A DNA stretch of 16,097 bases. It comes from Clostridiales bacterium (GTDB taxonomy: Bacteria > Bacillota > Clostridia > Lachnospirales > WQUN01). The DNA lies in assembly GCA_031289625.1 (NCBI GenBank), contig JAITPB010000157.1, positions 1-16,097 on the forward strand, in the 5' to 3' direction. Numbering within the stretch: the stretch's first letter is position 1; every line of letters begins with the position of its first letter. The position numbers were made by a program, and so were the translations under genes. A model generated the notes under the pieces. That model was given only the letters and a program-made list of their open reading frames with translations, searched no databases and was not told the origin of the DNA. Shown here piece by piece: positions 6,365-13,633 of the stretch.

Positions 6365-9300
6365 TTATCGGCGGACGCAAAGTTCCATCGGCTCCCCATT
6401 GATATCCCACTGTTTGGCGTAGCCTTGCCCTTGGCCTTCCATAACCTGATTTGCCAATACGTCGGCAGCGATGGCGTCCCGGTTGCGCTGCACCACGCCC
6501 GCAATTCGATCGCTTCCCGCGTAATACAGTGAAATCCGATCCGTGACTTCAAATCCGGCTTCCTTGCGCATGGTCTGCACTTTGCTGACAATTTCGCGCA
6601 CAAATCCTTCCTCAATGAGTTCAGGCGTCAGGACAGTGGACAAAACCACGGTGACGCCTTTGTCACTGGCGGTCACGGTACCTTCTTTTTGACCGGATTC
6701 AATGAGTACGTCCGGTTCTCCTAAGGCGACGTCCGTCCCGTCTATAGAGAATTGGATCTGCCCTTGTTTTAACTGGCGCATGAGATCGGTTCCATCCGCC
6801 GCGGCCAGCGCCGCGCCGATTTTAGAAACGAGCTTTCCATACCGCGGCCCCAGAGCGCGCAGCTGCGGCTTAAAGCGGTAGGTCACAAAAGATTCCGCGT
6901 CGTCTACCCACTGCATCTCTTTCACATTCAGCTCATCCAAAACAATGCTCTGGTATGTTTCCGGCAGAGGTTCCGGCGCCTGCACATACATCAAGGCGAT
7001 GGGCTGACGGTTTTTAATGGCGGCTTCATTGCGGGCGGCGCGGCCCAGGGCGGCAATCCGCATCGCCAAGCGCATATGTTTTTCCATTTCCGCATCCACC
7101 CGCGCGGGGTTGGCTTCCGGATAATTTGTCAAGTGTATACTTTCCGGCGCGGAGGCGTCGAAATGCCGCACGAGATTTTGATAAATGGCTTCTGTCATGA
7201 ACGGAACGAACGGCGCGGCCAGTTTGGCCAGATTGACCAATGTATGATACAGCGCGGCGTAAGCGCTGCTTTTATCCCGCGACATCTCACTGCCCCAAAA
7301 GCGCCCGCGGCTGCGCCGGAGATACCAGTTGCTCAGATCATCTATAAAATCGCTCAGCGCCCGGGCCGGCTCGGTGATTTCATACCGCGCCAAATCCTGA
7401 TCCACGCGTTGAATCAGCGAATGCAGCCGGGAAAGGATCCAGCGATCCATGATCGTCAGCGCGTTATCGTCCAGCGGATGTTCTATTGGATTAAATTGAT
7501 CGATCTCCGCGTAGAGTACAAAAAAGGCGTAGGTATTCCAGAAGGTGCCCATAAATTTCCGCTGCGCTTCTCCTACCGCGTCCTCGTAGAAACGGCTGGG
7601 CAGCCAAGGCGCGCTGACAGTATAAAAGTACCAGCGGACGGCGTCCGCGCCCTGTTTGTCCAGCACCTCCCAAGGGTCAACCACATTTCCCTTATGCTTG
7701 CTCATTTTCTGACCGTATTTGTCGTTGACATGCCCCATGACGATGACGTTTTGATAGGGGGAGCGATCAAAAACCAGCGTCCCGATGGCAAGCAAAGAGT
7801 AAAACCAGCCGCGCGTCTGATCGACCGCTTCGGAGATAAAATCGGCAGGGAAAAATTTGTCAAAACAGTCTTTGTTTTCAAAAGGATAATGCCATTGGGC
7901 GAAGGGCATGGCGCCGGAGTCAAACCAGCAATCAATGACTTCGGAAACGCGTTTCATCTTGCCGCCGCATTTCGGGCAGTCTAATAAAACGGCGTCAATG
8001 TATGGCTTATGCAGCTCAATGTCTGGGGGCGTGCCGGGCGCCATTTCAAGCAGTTCGGCGACACTGCCGACGGCGTGCCGGTGGCCGCATCCGCATTCCC
8101 AGATGGGCAGCGGCGTGCCCCAATAACGTTCGCGGCTCAGGCCCCAGTCCACCACATTTTCCAAAAAATTGCCGAAGCGGCCGGCTTTGACATTTTCGGG
8201 CAGCCAGTTCACGGTGTCATTGTTGGCCAAAAGCCGCTCCCGCAGTGACGTCATCTGAATAAACCATGTGTCTCTCGCGTAATACAGCAGCGGCGTGTCG
8301 CAGCGCCAGCAGAAAGGATAACTGTGTTCAAACTCAAGCGTCTTCAGAAGCCTGCCGGTTTCTTTTAACATTTTTATAATGAAAGGATCCGCCGTTTTCA
8401 CGAACATGCCGGCCCAAGGCGTAACGCTGGCGAGAAAATTCCCCTGCTCGTTGACCAGTTGAATGAACGGCAGATCATATTGGCGGCCCAGCCGCGCATC
8501 GTCTTCGCCGAAGGCCGGCGCGATGTGGACGACGCCTGTTCCTTCCGTCAGGGTGACATAATCGCCGGAAATGACGTAACAGCATTTTTTGTCCGTGTCA
8601 TAGAAGCGGAAAAGGCTTTCGTATTCTTTGCCTTCCAGCGCCGCGCCGGAAAATGTTTCCAAAATATCATAAGGAGCGATGGATTTTAAAACTTCCTCCG
8701 CCAAAGCCGCGGCCAGGATATACGTTTCATCTCCGCAGCGCACTTTCGCATACGTTTCGCGCGCATTGACCGCCAGCGCAACGTTGGAAGGCAATGTCCA
8801 GGGCGTGGTTGTCCAAACCAAAATAAAAGCGTCACTGTCTTTTAATCTAAACTTTACATAAACGGAGGTTTCTTTTACGTCCTTATACCCCTGCGCCACT
8901 TCGTGGCTGGAGAGCGCCGTTCCACAGCGCGGACAGTATGGAACGATTTTATGTCCCTTATAGAGCAGATCTTTTTCCCAAATCTGTTTCAGCGCCCACC
9001 ATACCGACTCAATATAAGCGTTCTCGTAAGTTATATAAGGCGCGTTCATATCCGCCCAAAACCCTACGCGATCGCTCATGTCTTCCCATTCGCCTTTGTA
9101 TTTCCATACGCTTTCCTTGCACTTTTGAATGAAAGGCTCCACGCCGTATTCCTCAATCTGCGGCTTGCCGCTGATGCCCAGCGCCCGTTCCACTTCCAAT
9201 TCGACAGGCAGGCCGTGCGTGTCCCATCCCGCTTTGCGCAGGACGTTACAGCCCTTCATTGTGCGGTAACGGGGAATGAGATCTTTCACGGCGCGCGTCT

Positions 9301-9478
9301 CTACATGGCCGACGTGCGGCCGGCCGTTGGCGGTCGGAGGCCCTTCGTAAAATGTAAAGGCTGGCCCATCCGCGCGCAAGGCGGCGCTTTTTTCAAATAT
9401 ATTATTTTCTTTCCAGAACCGCAGGGTTTCCATTTCGCGCTGGGCGAAATCTAGATTTGCGCTGACTTTGGTATACAT
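6365..9478 (-). CDS. ileS: Isoleucyl-tRNA synthetase, type II
   Basis: Seen: 1037 residues, full length for the family. The HIGH motif appears as HVGH at residues 55-58 within YEGPPTANGRPHVGHVETR; the second signature is KMSKH at 591-595 (not KMSKS). Zinc-type cysteine pairs occur in YCPRCG and CWRCDT, and WDTHGLPVELEVE marks the class I core; the editing domain and tRNA-binding C-terminal region follow. Role: charges tRNA-Ile with isoleucine in the cytoplasm. Known: GRP..HH-like HIGH surroundings and KMSKH mark the eukaryote-like type II enzymes, which are usually poorly inhibited by mupirocin. The start is set by GGAGG at 9485-9489, six bases upstream. No T-box leader precedes it, which is unusual for a Bacillota ileS. 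Confidence 0.97.
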   Translation of the reverse strand: MYTKVSANLDFAQREMETLRFWKENNIFEKSAALRADGPAFTFYEGPPTANGRPHVGHVETRAVKDLIPRYRTMKGCNVLRKAGWDTHGLPVELEVERALGISGKPQIEEYGVEPFIQKCKESVWKYKGEWEDMSDRVGFWADMNAPYITYENAYIESVWWALKQIWEKDLLYKGHKIVPYCPRCGTALSSHEVAQGYKDVKETSVYVKFRLKDSDAFILVWTTTPWTLPSNVALAVNARETYAKVRCGDETYILAAALAEEVLKSIAPYDILETFSGAALEGKEYESLFRFYDTDKKCCYVISGDYVTLTEGTGVVHIAPAFGEDDARLGRQYDLPFIQLVNEQGNFLASVTPWAGMFVKTADPFIIKMLKETGRLLKTLEFEHSYPFCWRCDTPLLYYARDTWFIQMTSLRERLLANNDTVNWLPENVKAGRFGNFLENVVDWGLSRERYWGTPLPIWECGCGHRHAVGSVAELLEMAPGTPPDIELHKPYIDAVLLDCPKCGGKMKRVSEVIDCWFDSGAMPFAQWHYPFENKDCFDKFFPADFISEAVDQTRGWFYSLLAIGTLVFDRSPYQNVIVMGHVNDKYGQKMSKHKGNVVDPWEVLDKQGADAVRWYFYTVSAPWLPSRFYEDAVGEAQRKFMGTFWNTYAFFVLYAEIDQFNPIEHPLDDNALTIMDRWILSRLHSLIQRVDQDLARYEITEPARALSDFIDDLSNWYLRRSRGRFWGSEMSRDKSSAYAALYHTLVNLAKLAAPFVPFMTEAIYQNLVRHFDASAPESIHLTNYPEANPARVDAEMEKHMRLAMRIAALGRAARNEAAIKNRQPIALMYVQAPEPLPETYQSIVLDELNVKEMQWVDDAESFVTYRFKPQLRALGPRYGKLVSKIGAALAAADGTDLMRQLKQGQIQFSIDGTDVALGEPDVLIESGQKEGTVTASDKGVTVVLSTVLTPELIEEGFVREIVSKVQTMRKEAGFEVTDRISLYYAGSDRIAGVVQRNRDAIAADVLANQVMEGQGQGYAKQWDINGEPMELCVRR

Positions 9479-9531
9479 CCAAATCCTCCAAGGCCCATGC
9501 CGCCAAAATTTTATTTTATGAATCCGTCTGC

Positions 9532-9560
9532 ATTATACAAAGGCGGCGCAGATTTGTAAA
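9532..9560 (-). promoter_or_regulatory. ileS promoter
   Basis: The minus strand has TTTACA (+ 9555-9560), a 17-base spacer and a perfect TATAAT (+ 9532-9537), giving a leader of only about 50 bases. That leaves no room for a T-box antiterminator. A palindrome TGAAAA-A-TTTTCA (9561-9573) lies just upstream of the -35 element. Confidence 0.75.
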
Positions 9561-9653
9561 TGAAAAATTTTCACTTTATCATTTTCGCGTATCATTTTCC
9601 ATCAAAATTTTGGCACACAGCGCTTCCGCCGGAAAAGCGCGCGTATAAATACG

Positions 9654-9680
9654 CTTTCTATACAATAAATTGATAGAAAG
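9654..9680 (+). promoter_or_regulatory. Inverted repeat overlapping the deacetylase ribosome binding site
   Basis: CTTTCTAT (9654-9661) and ATAGAAAG (9673-9680) are perfect eight-base complements 11 bases apart. The right arm shares bases with the Shine-Dalgarno sequence AAAGGAGG (9677-9684), eight bases from... the start codon region at 9692. It could fold in the mRNA and hide part of the ribosome site, or be a DNA operator. TATACAAT at 9659-9666 resembles sporulation sigma-E -10 elements, but I find no matching -35. Confidence 0.35.
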
Positions 9681-9691
9681 GAGGAATTTTC

Positions 9692-10501
9692 ATGTTGGAA
9701 GAATTGAAAGACATGCTTTCCCCGCAAAAGAGAAACTACGCGCATCTTACCTTGATCGCGTGTTTACTGATCATCACGCTTGTAAGCCTGAAGCCGGCGG
9801 CACAGATGGTTTTTCGGACGATTAGCGTCGCTGAGTCGGCCCAAAGAAAACTTCCCATATACAGTGTGGAAACGCCGGAAAAAAGGGTAGCGGTTTCTTT
9901 TGACGCCGCTTGGGGCGCGGATGACACGGATAAACTGCTGCAGATTCTGCAAACCGAGGATGTGAAAGCGACTTTTTTTCTCTGCGGCTATTGGGTAGAC
10001 AAATATCCGGATGAAGTGAAAAAAATATATGAAGCCGGACACGATATCGGCAATCACAGCGCGACGCACGCGCATGGCGGAAAGCTCAGCCTCGAACAGA
10101 ACAAACAGGAAATCATGATCGCGCATGACAAAATAAAGAATCTTTTGGGGATTGAGATGAATTTATACCGGCCTCCTTACGGCGAGTATAACAATACCGT
10201 AATCACGGCGACGGCGGAAACGAACTACTATGCCGTGCAATGGGACGTTGACAGTCATGACTGGATGAATAAGGGCGTAGACTATGAAATTAACCGGGTT
10301 CTCAACAACAAAAACCTGCGCAATGGCTCCATCATTTTGTTTCACAACGACGCCAAAGATACGCCGGTGGCGCTGCCCATAATTTTGAAGGGCCTGAAAG
10401 AAAAAGGCTATACGATTGGCCCGGTTTCACAGCTGATTTATAAAAATAATTATCACATGGACAATACGGGAAGGCAGATACTGGACGCGGCCGCTTCATA
10501 A
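9692..10501 (+). CDS. PdaB-like polysaccharide deacetylase (sporulation type)
   Basis: Seen: 269 residues, with one N-terminal membrane segment (about 17-38) and a NodB-type deacetylase domain from about 65 to 250. Motif 1 is SFDAAWGADD (D71), motif 2 NHSATH (H122, H126), motif 3 RPPYG (160-164), motif 4 WDVDSHDW and motif 5 ILFHN (H218). In most NodB enzymes motif 1 is FDDG, whose second Asp binds the metal; here that position is Ala and a WG follows, as in the PdaB group where FDxxWG is usual. Known: PdaB is needed for spore maintenance in Bacillus, and deacetylases of this fold act on peptidoglycan or chitin-like glycans. Probably anchored in the membrane facing outward. Strong AAAGGAGG before the ATG. 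Transcribed away from ileS, apparently as a single gene. Confidence 0.88.
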   Translation: MLEELKDMLSPQKRNYAHLTLIACLLIITLVSLKPAAQMVFRTISVAESAQRKLPIYSVETPEKRVAVSFDAAWGADDTDKLLQILQTEDVKATFFLCGYWVDKYPDEVKKIYEAGHDIGNHSATHAHGGKLSLEQNKQEIMIAHDKIKNLLGIEMNLYRPPYGEYNNTVITATAETNYYAVQWDVDSHDWMNKGVDYEINRVLNNKNLRNGSIILFHNDAKDTPVALPIILKGLKEKGYTIGPVSQLIYKNNYHMDNTGRQILDAAAS

Positions 10502-10882
10502 TAAAAGCAGGGGCGGCCGGCAGTGGGGAATCTTTATAACTATTTGGCCATAATCTGATCCCTTCTTGATACTGAAAATTAGTGGGTGCGTTTCTCCTGG
10601 AGTTGCAGCTTTGCATAAGGAAGAATCACAATAAAAACGAGCGCCTGTTATTAGCAGACGCCCATTTTTCACGTCTGGACGATCAAAATCTTCAGGCGCC
10701 GTTTCGTCTCTCTCTTATAGAGCGGCTGACACGGGCCGTCATCTCGCGGACGATCGGAAATCGGAATATTGCCGTCAAGTACGTACAAGGCAAAAAAATC
10801 TGGCCTGTGGAATATCCGTGAACTATACGCCAATATTTTTTTGAGATGCGGACTTTTCACCACCCAGTTGCTGCCCATACCG
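10502..10882. other. Stretch without recognisable gene between the deacetylase and the intron remnant
   Basis: About 380 bases hold only short open frames on both strands without a convincing start, ribosome site or family resemblance. A minus-strand frame of 91 codons covers 10669-10944 but shows no family motif. The stretch contains one terminator-like hairpin at 10641-10668 and a GTGCG at 10586-10590, which matches the 5' end consensus of group II introns but is too short a match to rely on. It is best read as decayed DNA. Confidence 0.5.
10641..10668. terminator. Candidate bidirectional terminator
   Basis: GCGCCTG and CAGACGC (10641-10647 and 10654-10660) pair with one mismatch around a short AT loop. 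On the + strand the stem is followed by CCATTTTT, on the - strand by TCGTTTTTATT. It could end the deacetylase transcript about 140 bases after its stop. Confidence 0.4.
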
Positions 10883-11002
10883 GGCACACCAAGAAAAGGC
10901 TCTTGGAGAATCTCCAAGAGCCTTTTCTTGCCCGCCACAATCACTAATCAACGCTTAGAGAAAAAGGGAAGTCTGGTTAATCGGTATCAAGTTGTACATT
11001 AA
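10883..11002 (+). pseudogene. C-terminal tail of a group II intron reverse transcriptase/maturase
   Basis: Seen: the frame reads PRKGSWRISKS, then ITNQRLEKKGSLVNRYQVVH and stop at 11000-11002. Known: intron-encoded LtrA-type proteins end with a segment like TRKGYWRISKSPIL...TNxxLxKxGLxSLxxRY, so spacing and residues agree, with Y replaced by S and several other changes. The stop lies ten bases before intron domain V, exactly where intron RT genes end. Nothing upstream of about 10883 can be matched to the RT, so most of the gene is gone. Non-functional. Confidence 0.65.
10890..10930. repeat. Perfect 20-base-pair inverted repeat (terminator-like hairpin)
   Basis: Arms of 20 bases (10890-10909 and 10911-10930) are perfect complements around a single central A. 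The left arm begins CAAGAAAAGG and the right arm ends CCTTTTCTTG, so the stem is A-rich on one side and T-rich on the other, like a bidirectional terminator. It lies within the reverse-transcriptase tail and is in frame with it. Confidence 0.8.
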
Positions 11003-11011
11003 TTCTGGTTC

Positions 11012-11082
11012 AACCGCCGTGTACCGAACGGTACGCACGGTGGTGTGGGAGGTCGAGGGTTAGTCACCCCCGCCTACCCGAT
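11012..11082 (+). mobile_element. 3' end of a group II intron: domains V and VI
   Basis: Seen: domain V at 11012-11044 folds as ACCGCCGTG paired with CACGGTGGT, then a two-base CG bulge, an upper stem TACC/GGTA and a GAAC loop; the catalytic triad is CGC. Domain VI at 11045-11082 has GGGAGG (11047-11052) paired with CCT-A-CCC, leaving A11076 bulged seven bases from the 3' end ...CCCGAT, the layout of a lariat branch point. Inner stem GGGT/ACCC supports it. Known: these are hallmark folds of bacterial group II introns. Here only the 3' part and an RT tail remain, so it cannot splice or move. It ends 15 bases from the galE stop and is convergent with galE. Confidence 0.8.
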
Positions 11083-11097
11083 TTTTACTTTTTATTT

Positions 11098-12132
11098 TTA
11101 CAACGGGTATCCGTTGGGGTTTTGCTTTTGCCAGCGCCAGGTGTCCGCGCACATGTCGTCTAATGTTTTTTGCGCGCGCCAGCCGAGCCATTGCACCGCT
11201 TTGGAAGGCTCCGCCCAGCAGACCGCCAGGTCGCCGGGCCGCCGATCTTTGATTTCATACGGGATGGCGGCCCCGCTGACCCGCTTAAAGGCTTCGATCA
11301 TTTGCAATACGCTGACGCCTTCCCCGGTTCCCAGGTTGATCGCCTCTACGCATGGGCTTTGCACGGCGCGCTTCACAGCGGCCACATGGCCTTTGGCCAG
11401 ATCCACAACATGCAGGTAATCCCGGACGCCTGTGCCGTCCGGCGTATTATAGTCATTTCCATAAACAGGAAGCTTATCTCGGCGGCCAACGGCGGTCTGG
11501 GCGATGTACGGAAGCAGATTGTTGGGAATGCCCAGCGGATCCTCGCCGATCAGGCCGCTTTCATGCGCGCCTATCGGGTTAAAATATCGCAGCAGCAGTA
11601 CAGACCATCCTTCGGACGCTGTGGCCGCAGACGCAGCGGCAGCTGCGTCGCGCAGAATTTGCTCGCACATGTATTTCGTCCACCCATATGGATTGGAACA
11701 GCCGCCAGTGCTGGAACTCTCTGTCAGCGGCATGGGGTTGCCGGCGCTGTATACAGTAGCCGAGGAAGAAAAAACAAACCGTTTGACCCCGTGCTTTTGC
11801 ATGACGCGGCAAAGTGTCAGCGTGGTATTCAGGTTGTTGTCATAATACGCCAGCGGCTTTGCGACGGACTCGCCCACGGCTTTCAGGCCGGCAAAATGAA
11901 TGACGCATTCGACGTTATGCTTCTGAAATATTTCGTCCATCTTCGCCTCGTCCCGGACATCCGTTTCATAAAAGCAAAGATTTTGACCTGTGATCCGCTT
12001 GACCCTTTCCAAGGCTTCCCGCTTGCTGTTGCAAAGATTATCGGCCACAACTACGTCATAGCCGTTTTCCAGCAGTTCCACACAGGTATGGCTGCCGATG
12101 TAGCCAGCGCCGCCCGTCACCAAGATTGTCAT
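11098..12132 (-). CDS. galE: UDP-glucose 4-epimerase
   Basis: Seen: 344 residues, normal length. NAD-binding GGAGYIG at residues 7-13, the catalytic group S124 in SSSATVY, Y149 and K153 in YGWTK, and conserved stretches LRYFNPIGAHESG, GIPNNLLPYIAQTAVGRR and DGTGVRDYLHVVDLAKGH. Role: cytoplasmic interconversion of UDP-glucose and UDP-galactose (possibly the N-acetyl forms), feeding surface polysaccharides and galactose use. Odd: an Ala-rich stretch at about residues 163-175 (AAAAASAATAS) is several residues longer than the corresponding loop in E. coli GalE. Start fixed by AGGAGGG at 12139-12145, six bases upstream. It lies 43 bases after the kinase-like gene and is probably co-transcribed with it. 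Confidence 0.96.
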   Translation of the reverse strand: MTILVTGGAGYIGSHTCVELLENGYDVVVADNLCNSKREALERVKRITGQNLCFYETDVRDEAKMDEIFQKHNVECVIHFAGLKAVGESVAKPLAYYDNNLNTTLTLCRVMQKHGVKRFVFSSSATVYSAGNPMPLTESSSTGGCSNPYGWTKYMCEQILRDAAAAASAATASEGWSVLLLRYFNPIGAHESGLIGEDPLGIPNNLLPYIAQTAVGRRDKLPVYGNDYNTPDGTGVRDYLHVVDLAKGHVAAVKRAVQSPCVEAINLGTGEGVSVLQMIEAFKRVSGAAIPYEIKDRRPGDLAVCWAEPSKAVQWLGWRAQKTLDDMCADTWRWQKQNPNGYPL

Positions 12133-12175
12133 TCCATGCCCTCCTGTTTAATCCTATGTATTACTATACATGGCT

Positions 12176-12901
12176 TTATTCATACGAACTGTTGATGCGA
12201 TTTTGAACGCTGTGCAAAAAATCGGATATCCAGCGGTTGACGGCTGGGTCGACGCTGCTTTCACTGTCGGAGACTTCAAAGATGGTTTCCACTCTTTTTA
12301 AATCATAGAGGTAAAGCATATCGACCAGCCGGAGAAGCTGCAATAAAAAGTTGCTCAGCACGACCTCCTCGTGGTCGTTGCCGTTGACAGAAATAATGTC
12401 GAACAAATCCGCGCGGCGTTTGATTTCGTCCATAACATGCGGATGCAGGGTGCGGTGATCCAGGTTGCGCTTGTACATAATATTTAACTCATCGTCCGCA
12501 CGGCGCCGGGCCATCAAGCGTTCTAAAATGATCTCCACATTGCAGTGAATATCGATCACCAGGACGCGCCAGTGCCGTTCTTTGATAAATTTGATCAGGT
12601 TGAGCGTCTGCTGACGATTTCTCGGAAACCCATCCATCATGCCTGGCGCATGCGTCTGCGCGAATTCGTTGAAGACCCGGCAGGTGGCTTCATCGTCAAT
12701 CAGTACGCCATGATCCGTCATGCTCTTGATCTCCAGATCAGTCTGGGCTTTTTCGCGGAAGATGTCACCCATGCTGGCGGAATTCAAATCCGGCATCCAA
12801 TAGCGTTTAATGTTCTTGACCAGCGTGCCCTTGCCCGAGCCCGATTCACCCAGCAGCAGGATGTAATCCCATTTTGCCAATATCTTTCCATCAGACGGCA
12901 T
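12176..12901 (-). CDS. Adenylate-kinase-like nucleoside monophosphate kinase with short LID and C-terminal extension
   Basis: Seen: 241 residues. P-loop GESGSGKGT at 18-26, the NMP-binding signature MMDGFPRNRQQ at 88-98 and an arginine-rich stretch ARRRADDE at 131-138, corresponding to the LID and RxDD region of adenylate kinases. The LID is reduced to a few residues, without the zinc-binding or long insert of bacterial Adk. Residues 180-241 add a mostly helical extension that normal Adk lacks. Known: this fold transfers phosphate from ATP to a nucleoside monophosphate. It is unlikely to be the housekeeping adk, which normally lies in the ribosomal protein operon and is about 215 residues. 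Inference: a divergent kinase of unknown substrate. AAAGGAAG precedes the ATG; its own promoter lies upstream. galE follows. Confidence 0.75.
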   Translation of the reverse strand: MPSDGKILAKWDYILLLGESGSGKGTLVKNIKRYWMPDLNSASMGDIFREKAQTDLEIKSMTDHGVLIDDEATCRVFNEFAQTHAPGMMDGFPRNRQQTLNLIKFIKERHWRVLVIDIHCNVEIILERLMARRRADDELNIMYKRNLDHRTLHPHVMDEIKRRADLFDIISVNGNDHEEVVLSNFLLQLLRLVDMLYLYDLKRVETIFEVSDSESSVDPAVNRWISDFLHSVQNRINSSYE

Positions 12902-12937
12902 GTTTTATAACTTCCTTTCTTTTATATTCCTATTACA

Positions 12938-12967
12938 GTTATACCATAAACCATATGGATTTGTCAT
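12938..12967 (-). promoter_or_regulatory. Promoter of the kinase-like gene and galE
   Basis: The minus strand shows ATGACA (+ 12962-12967), an 18-base spacer and TATAAC (+ 12938-12943) with TG one base upstream, an extended -10. The spacer contains the palindrome CCATATGG (12951-12958), a possible operator. It lies in the only gap between the radical-SAM pair and the kinase-like gene. Confidence 0.5.
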
Positions 12968-12985
12968 CCCCATCCAGAAAAATTA

Positions 12986-13633
12986 CTAAAAAATTGTCGA
13001 CATGCTTTCCGCATACAATTCAGTTCGTACGCAAAACAGGATCCTCTGTTCCAGCATTTCCGCCAAAAGCGTCGGTTTCAAAACGCCGCGGCTGCCGCAG
13101 GCCAAAACCGCGCTGATCCCGTTCTCCGTGTAGGACAATGCAAAAATATGGCGGCGGATATCCGTTTCTTTCACGCCGTCTTTTGTTTTTTGCACGGCCA
13201 AGATGTTTTCCCGCGCCAAAAATGCGTCTAAGTTCCGCCTTGGCGGGGCCAGCGTCATTTCATAGCGCGCGGCGGCCAGCAGGGCGGCGGCGCTTTTTTC
13301 TCCTGGCCGGACGCGGCGCGCTTGCAAAAACCGAAGACCGGCGGGCATCTGTTGGTTTAATTTTTGCGTCATCCCCGGCGCGCCTTCCGCCGATTCTCCT
13401 AAAATTTCCGAGTCCTCCATCAGTTCCAATTCCATCAGTTCCCGGAGACCTTCCATCCCCAGCGGCAAAGGCTGGGCAAAGGACATCTTCTGATGCGGGT
13501 TGAAGCCTTGAGAGTACGCCACAGGCAAAGCCGCTCTGTTTACGGCGCGCTGCATTAATTTGAGTAAATCCAGATGGCCGATGAATTTCATTTTATCTGT
13601 TTTGGAAAACTGCAGCAGCACTTTCACCGCCAT
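12986..13633 (-). CDS. TIGR03936-type radical-SAM-linked protein (DUF2344)
   Basis: Seen: 215 residues. The N-terminus VKVLLQFSKTDKMKFIGHLDLLKLMQRAVNRA and the following AYSQGFNPHQKMSFAQPLPLGMEG are the hallmark of DUF2344. The C-terminal half is less conserved. Known: this family is nearly always next to, or fused with, the TIGR03960 radical-SAM protein, and often lies before rng and rplU-rpmA. The biochemical role is not established; the pairing and ribosomal neighbours suggest RNA or ribosome modification. The start codon directly follows the stop of the upstream gene (TAA-ATG), so the two are translated together. The usual rng/rplU neighbours are not found here; an unrelated kinase-like gene follows. 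Confidence 0.9.
   Translation of the reverse strand: MAVKVLLQFSKTDKMKFIGHLDLLKLMQRAVNRAALPVAYSQGFNPHQKMSFAQPLPLGMEGLRELMELELMEDSEILGESAEGAPGMTQKLNQQMPAGLRFLQARRVRPGEKSAAALLAAARYEMTLAPPRRNLDAFLARENILAVQKTKDGVKETDIRRHIFALSYTENGISAVLACGSRGVLKPTLLAEMLEQRILFCVRTELYAESMSTIF

Noticed and set aside
7076..7984. Long + strand open frame (302 codons) opposite ileS
   Set aside because: It is antisense to a full-length conserved synthetase, has no ribosome site and no recognisable family; a by-product of codon use.
9479..9560. T-box leader of ileS
   Set aside because: No space after the promoter and no T-box consensus sequence or specifier stem.
10586..10590. GTGCG as 5' end of an ORF-less group II intron
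   Set aside because: A five-base match is too common, and no domain I features could be seen between it and the RT tail.
10669..10944. Minus-strand 91-codon frame as transposase remnant (DGNIPIS looked faintly like IS66)
   Set aside because: The flanking residues do not follow the IS66 pattern in any frame, and part overlaps the better-supported intron RT tail on the + strand.
11170..12195. Long + strand open frame (341 codons) opposite galE
   Set aside because: Complementary to a complete epimerase gene with all motifs; no independent signal.
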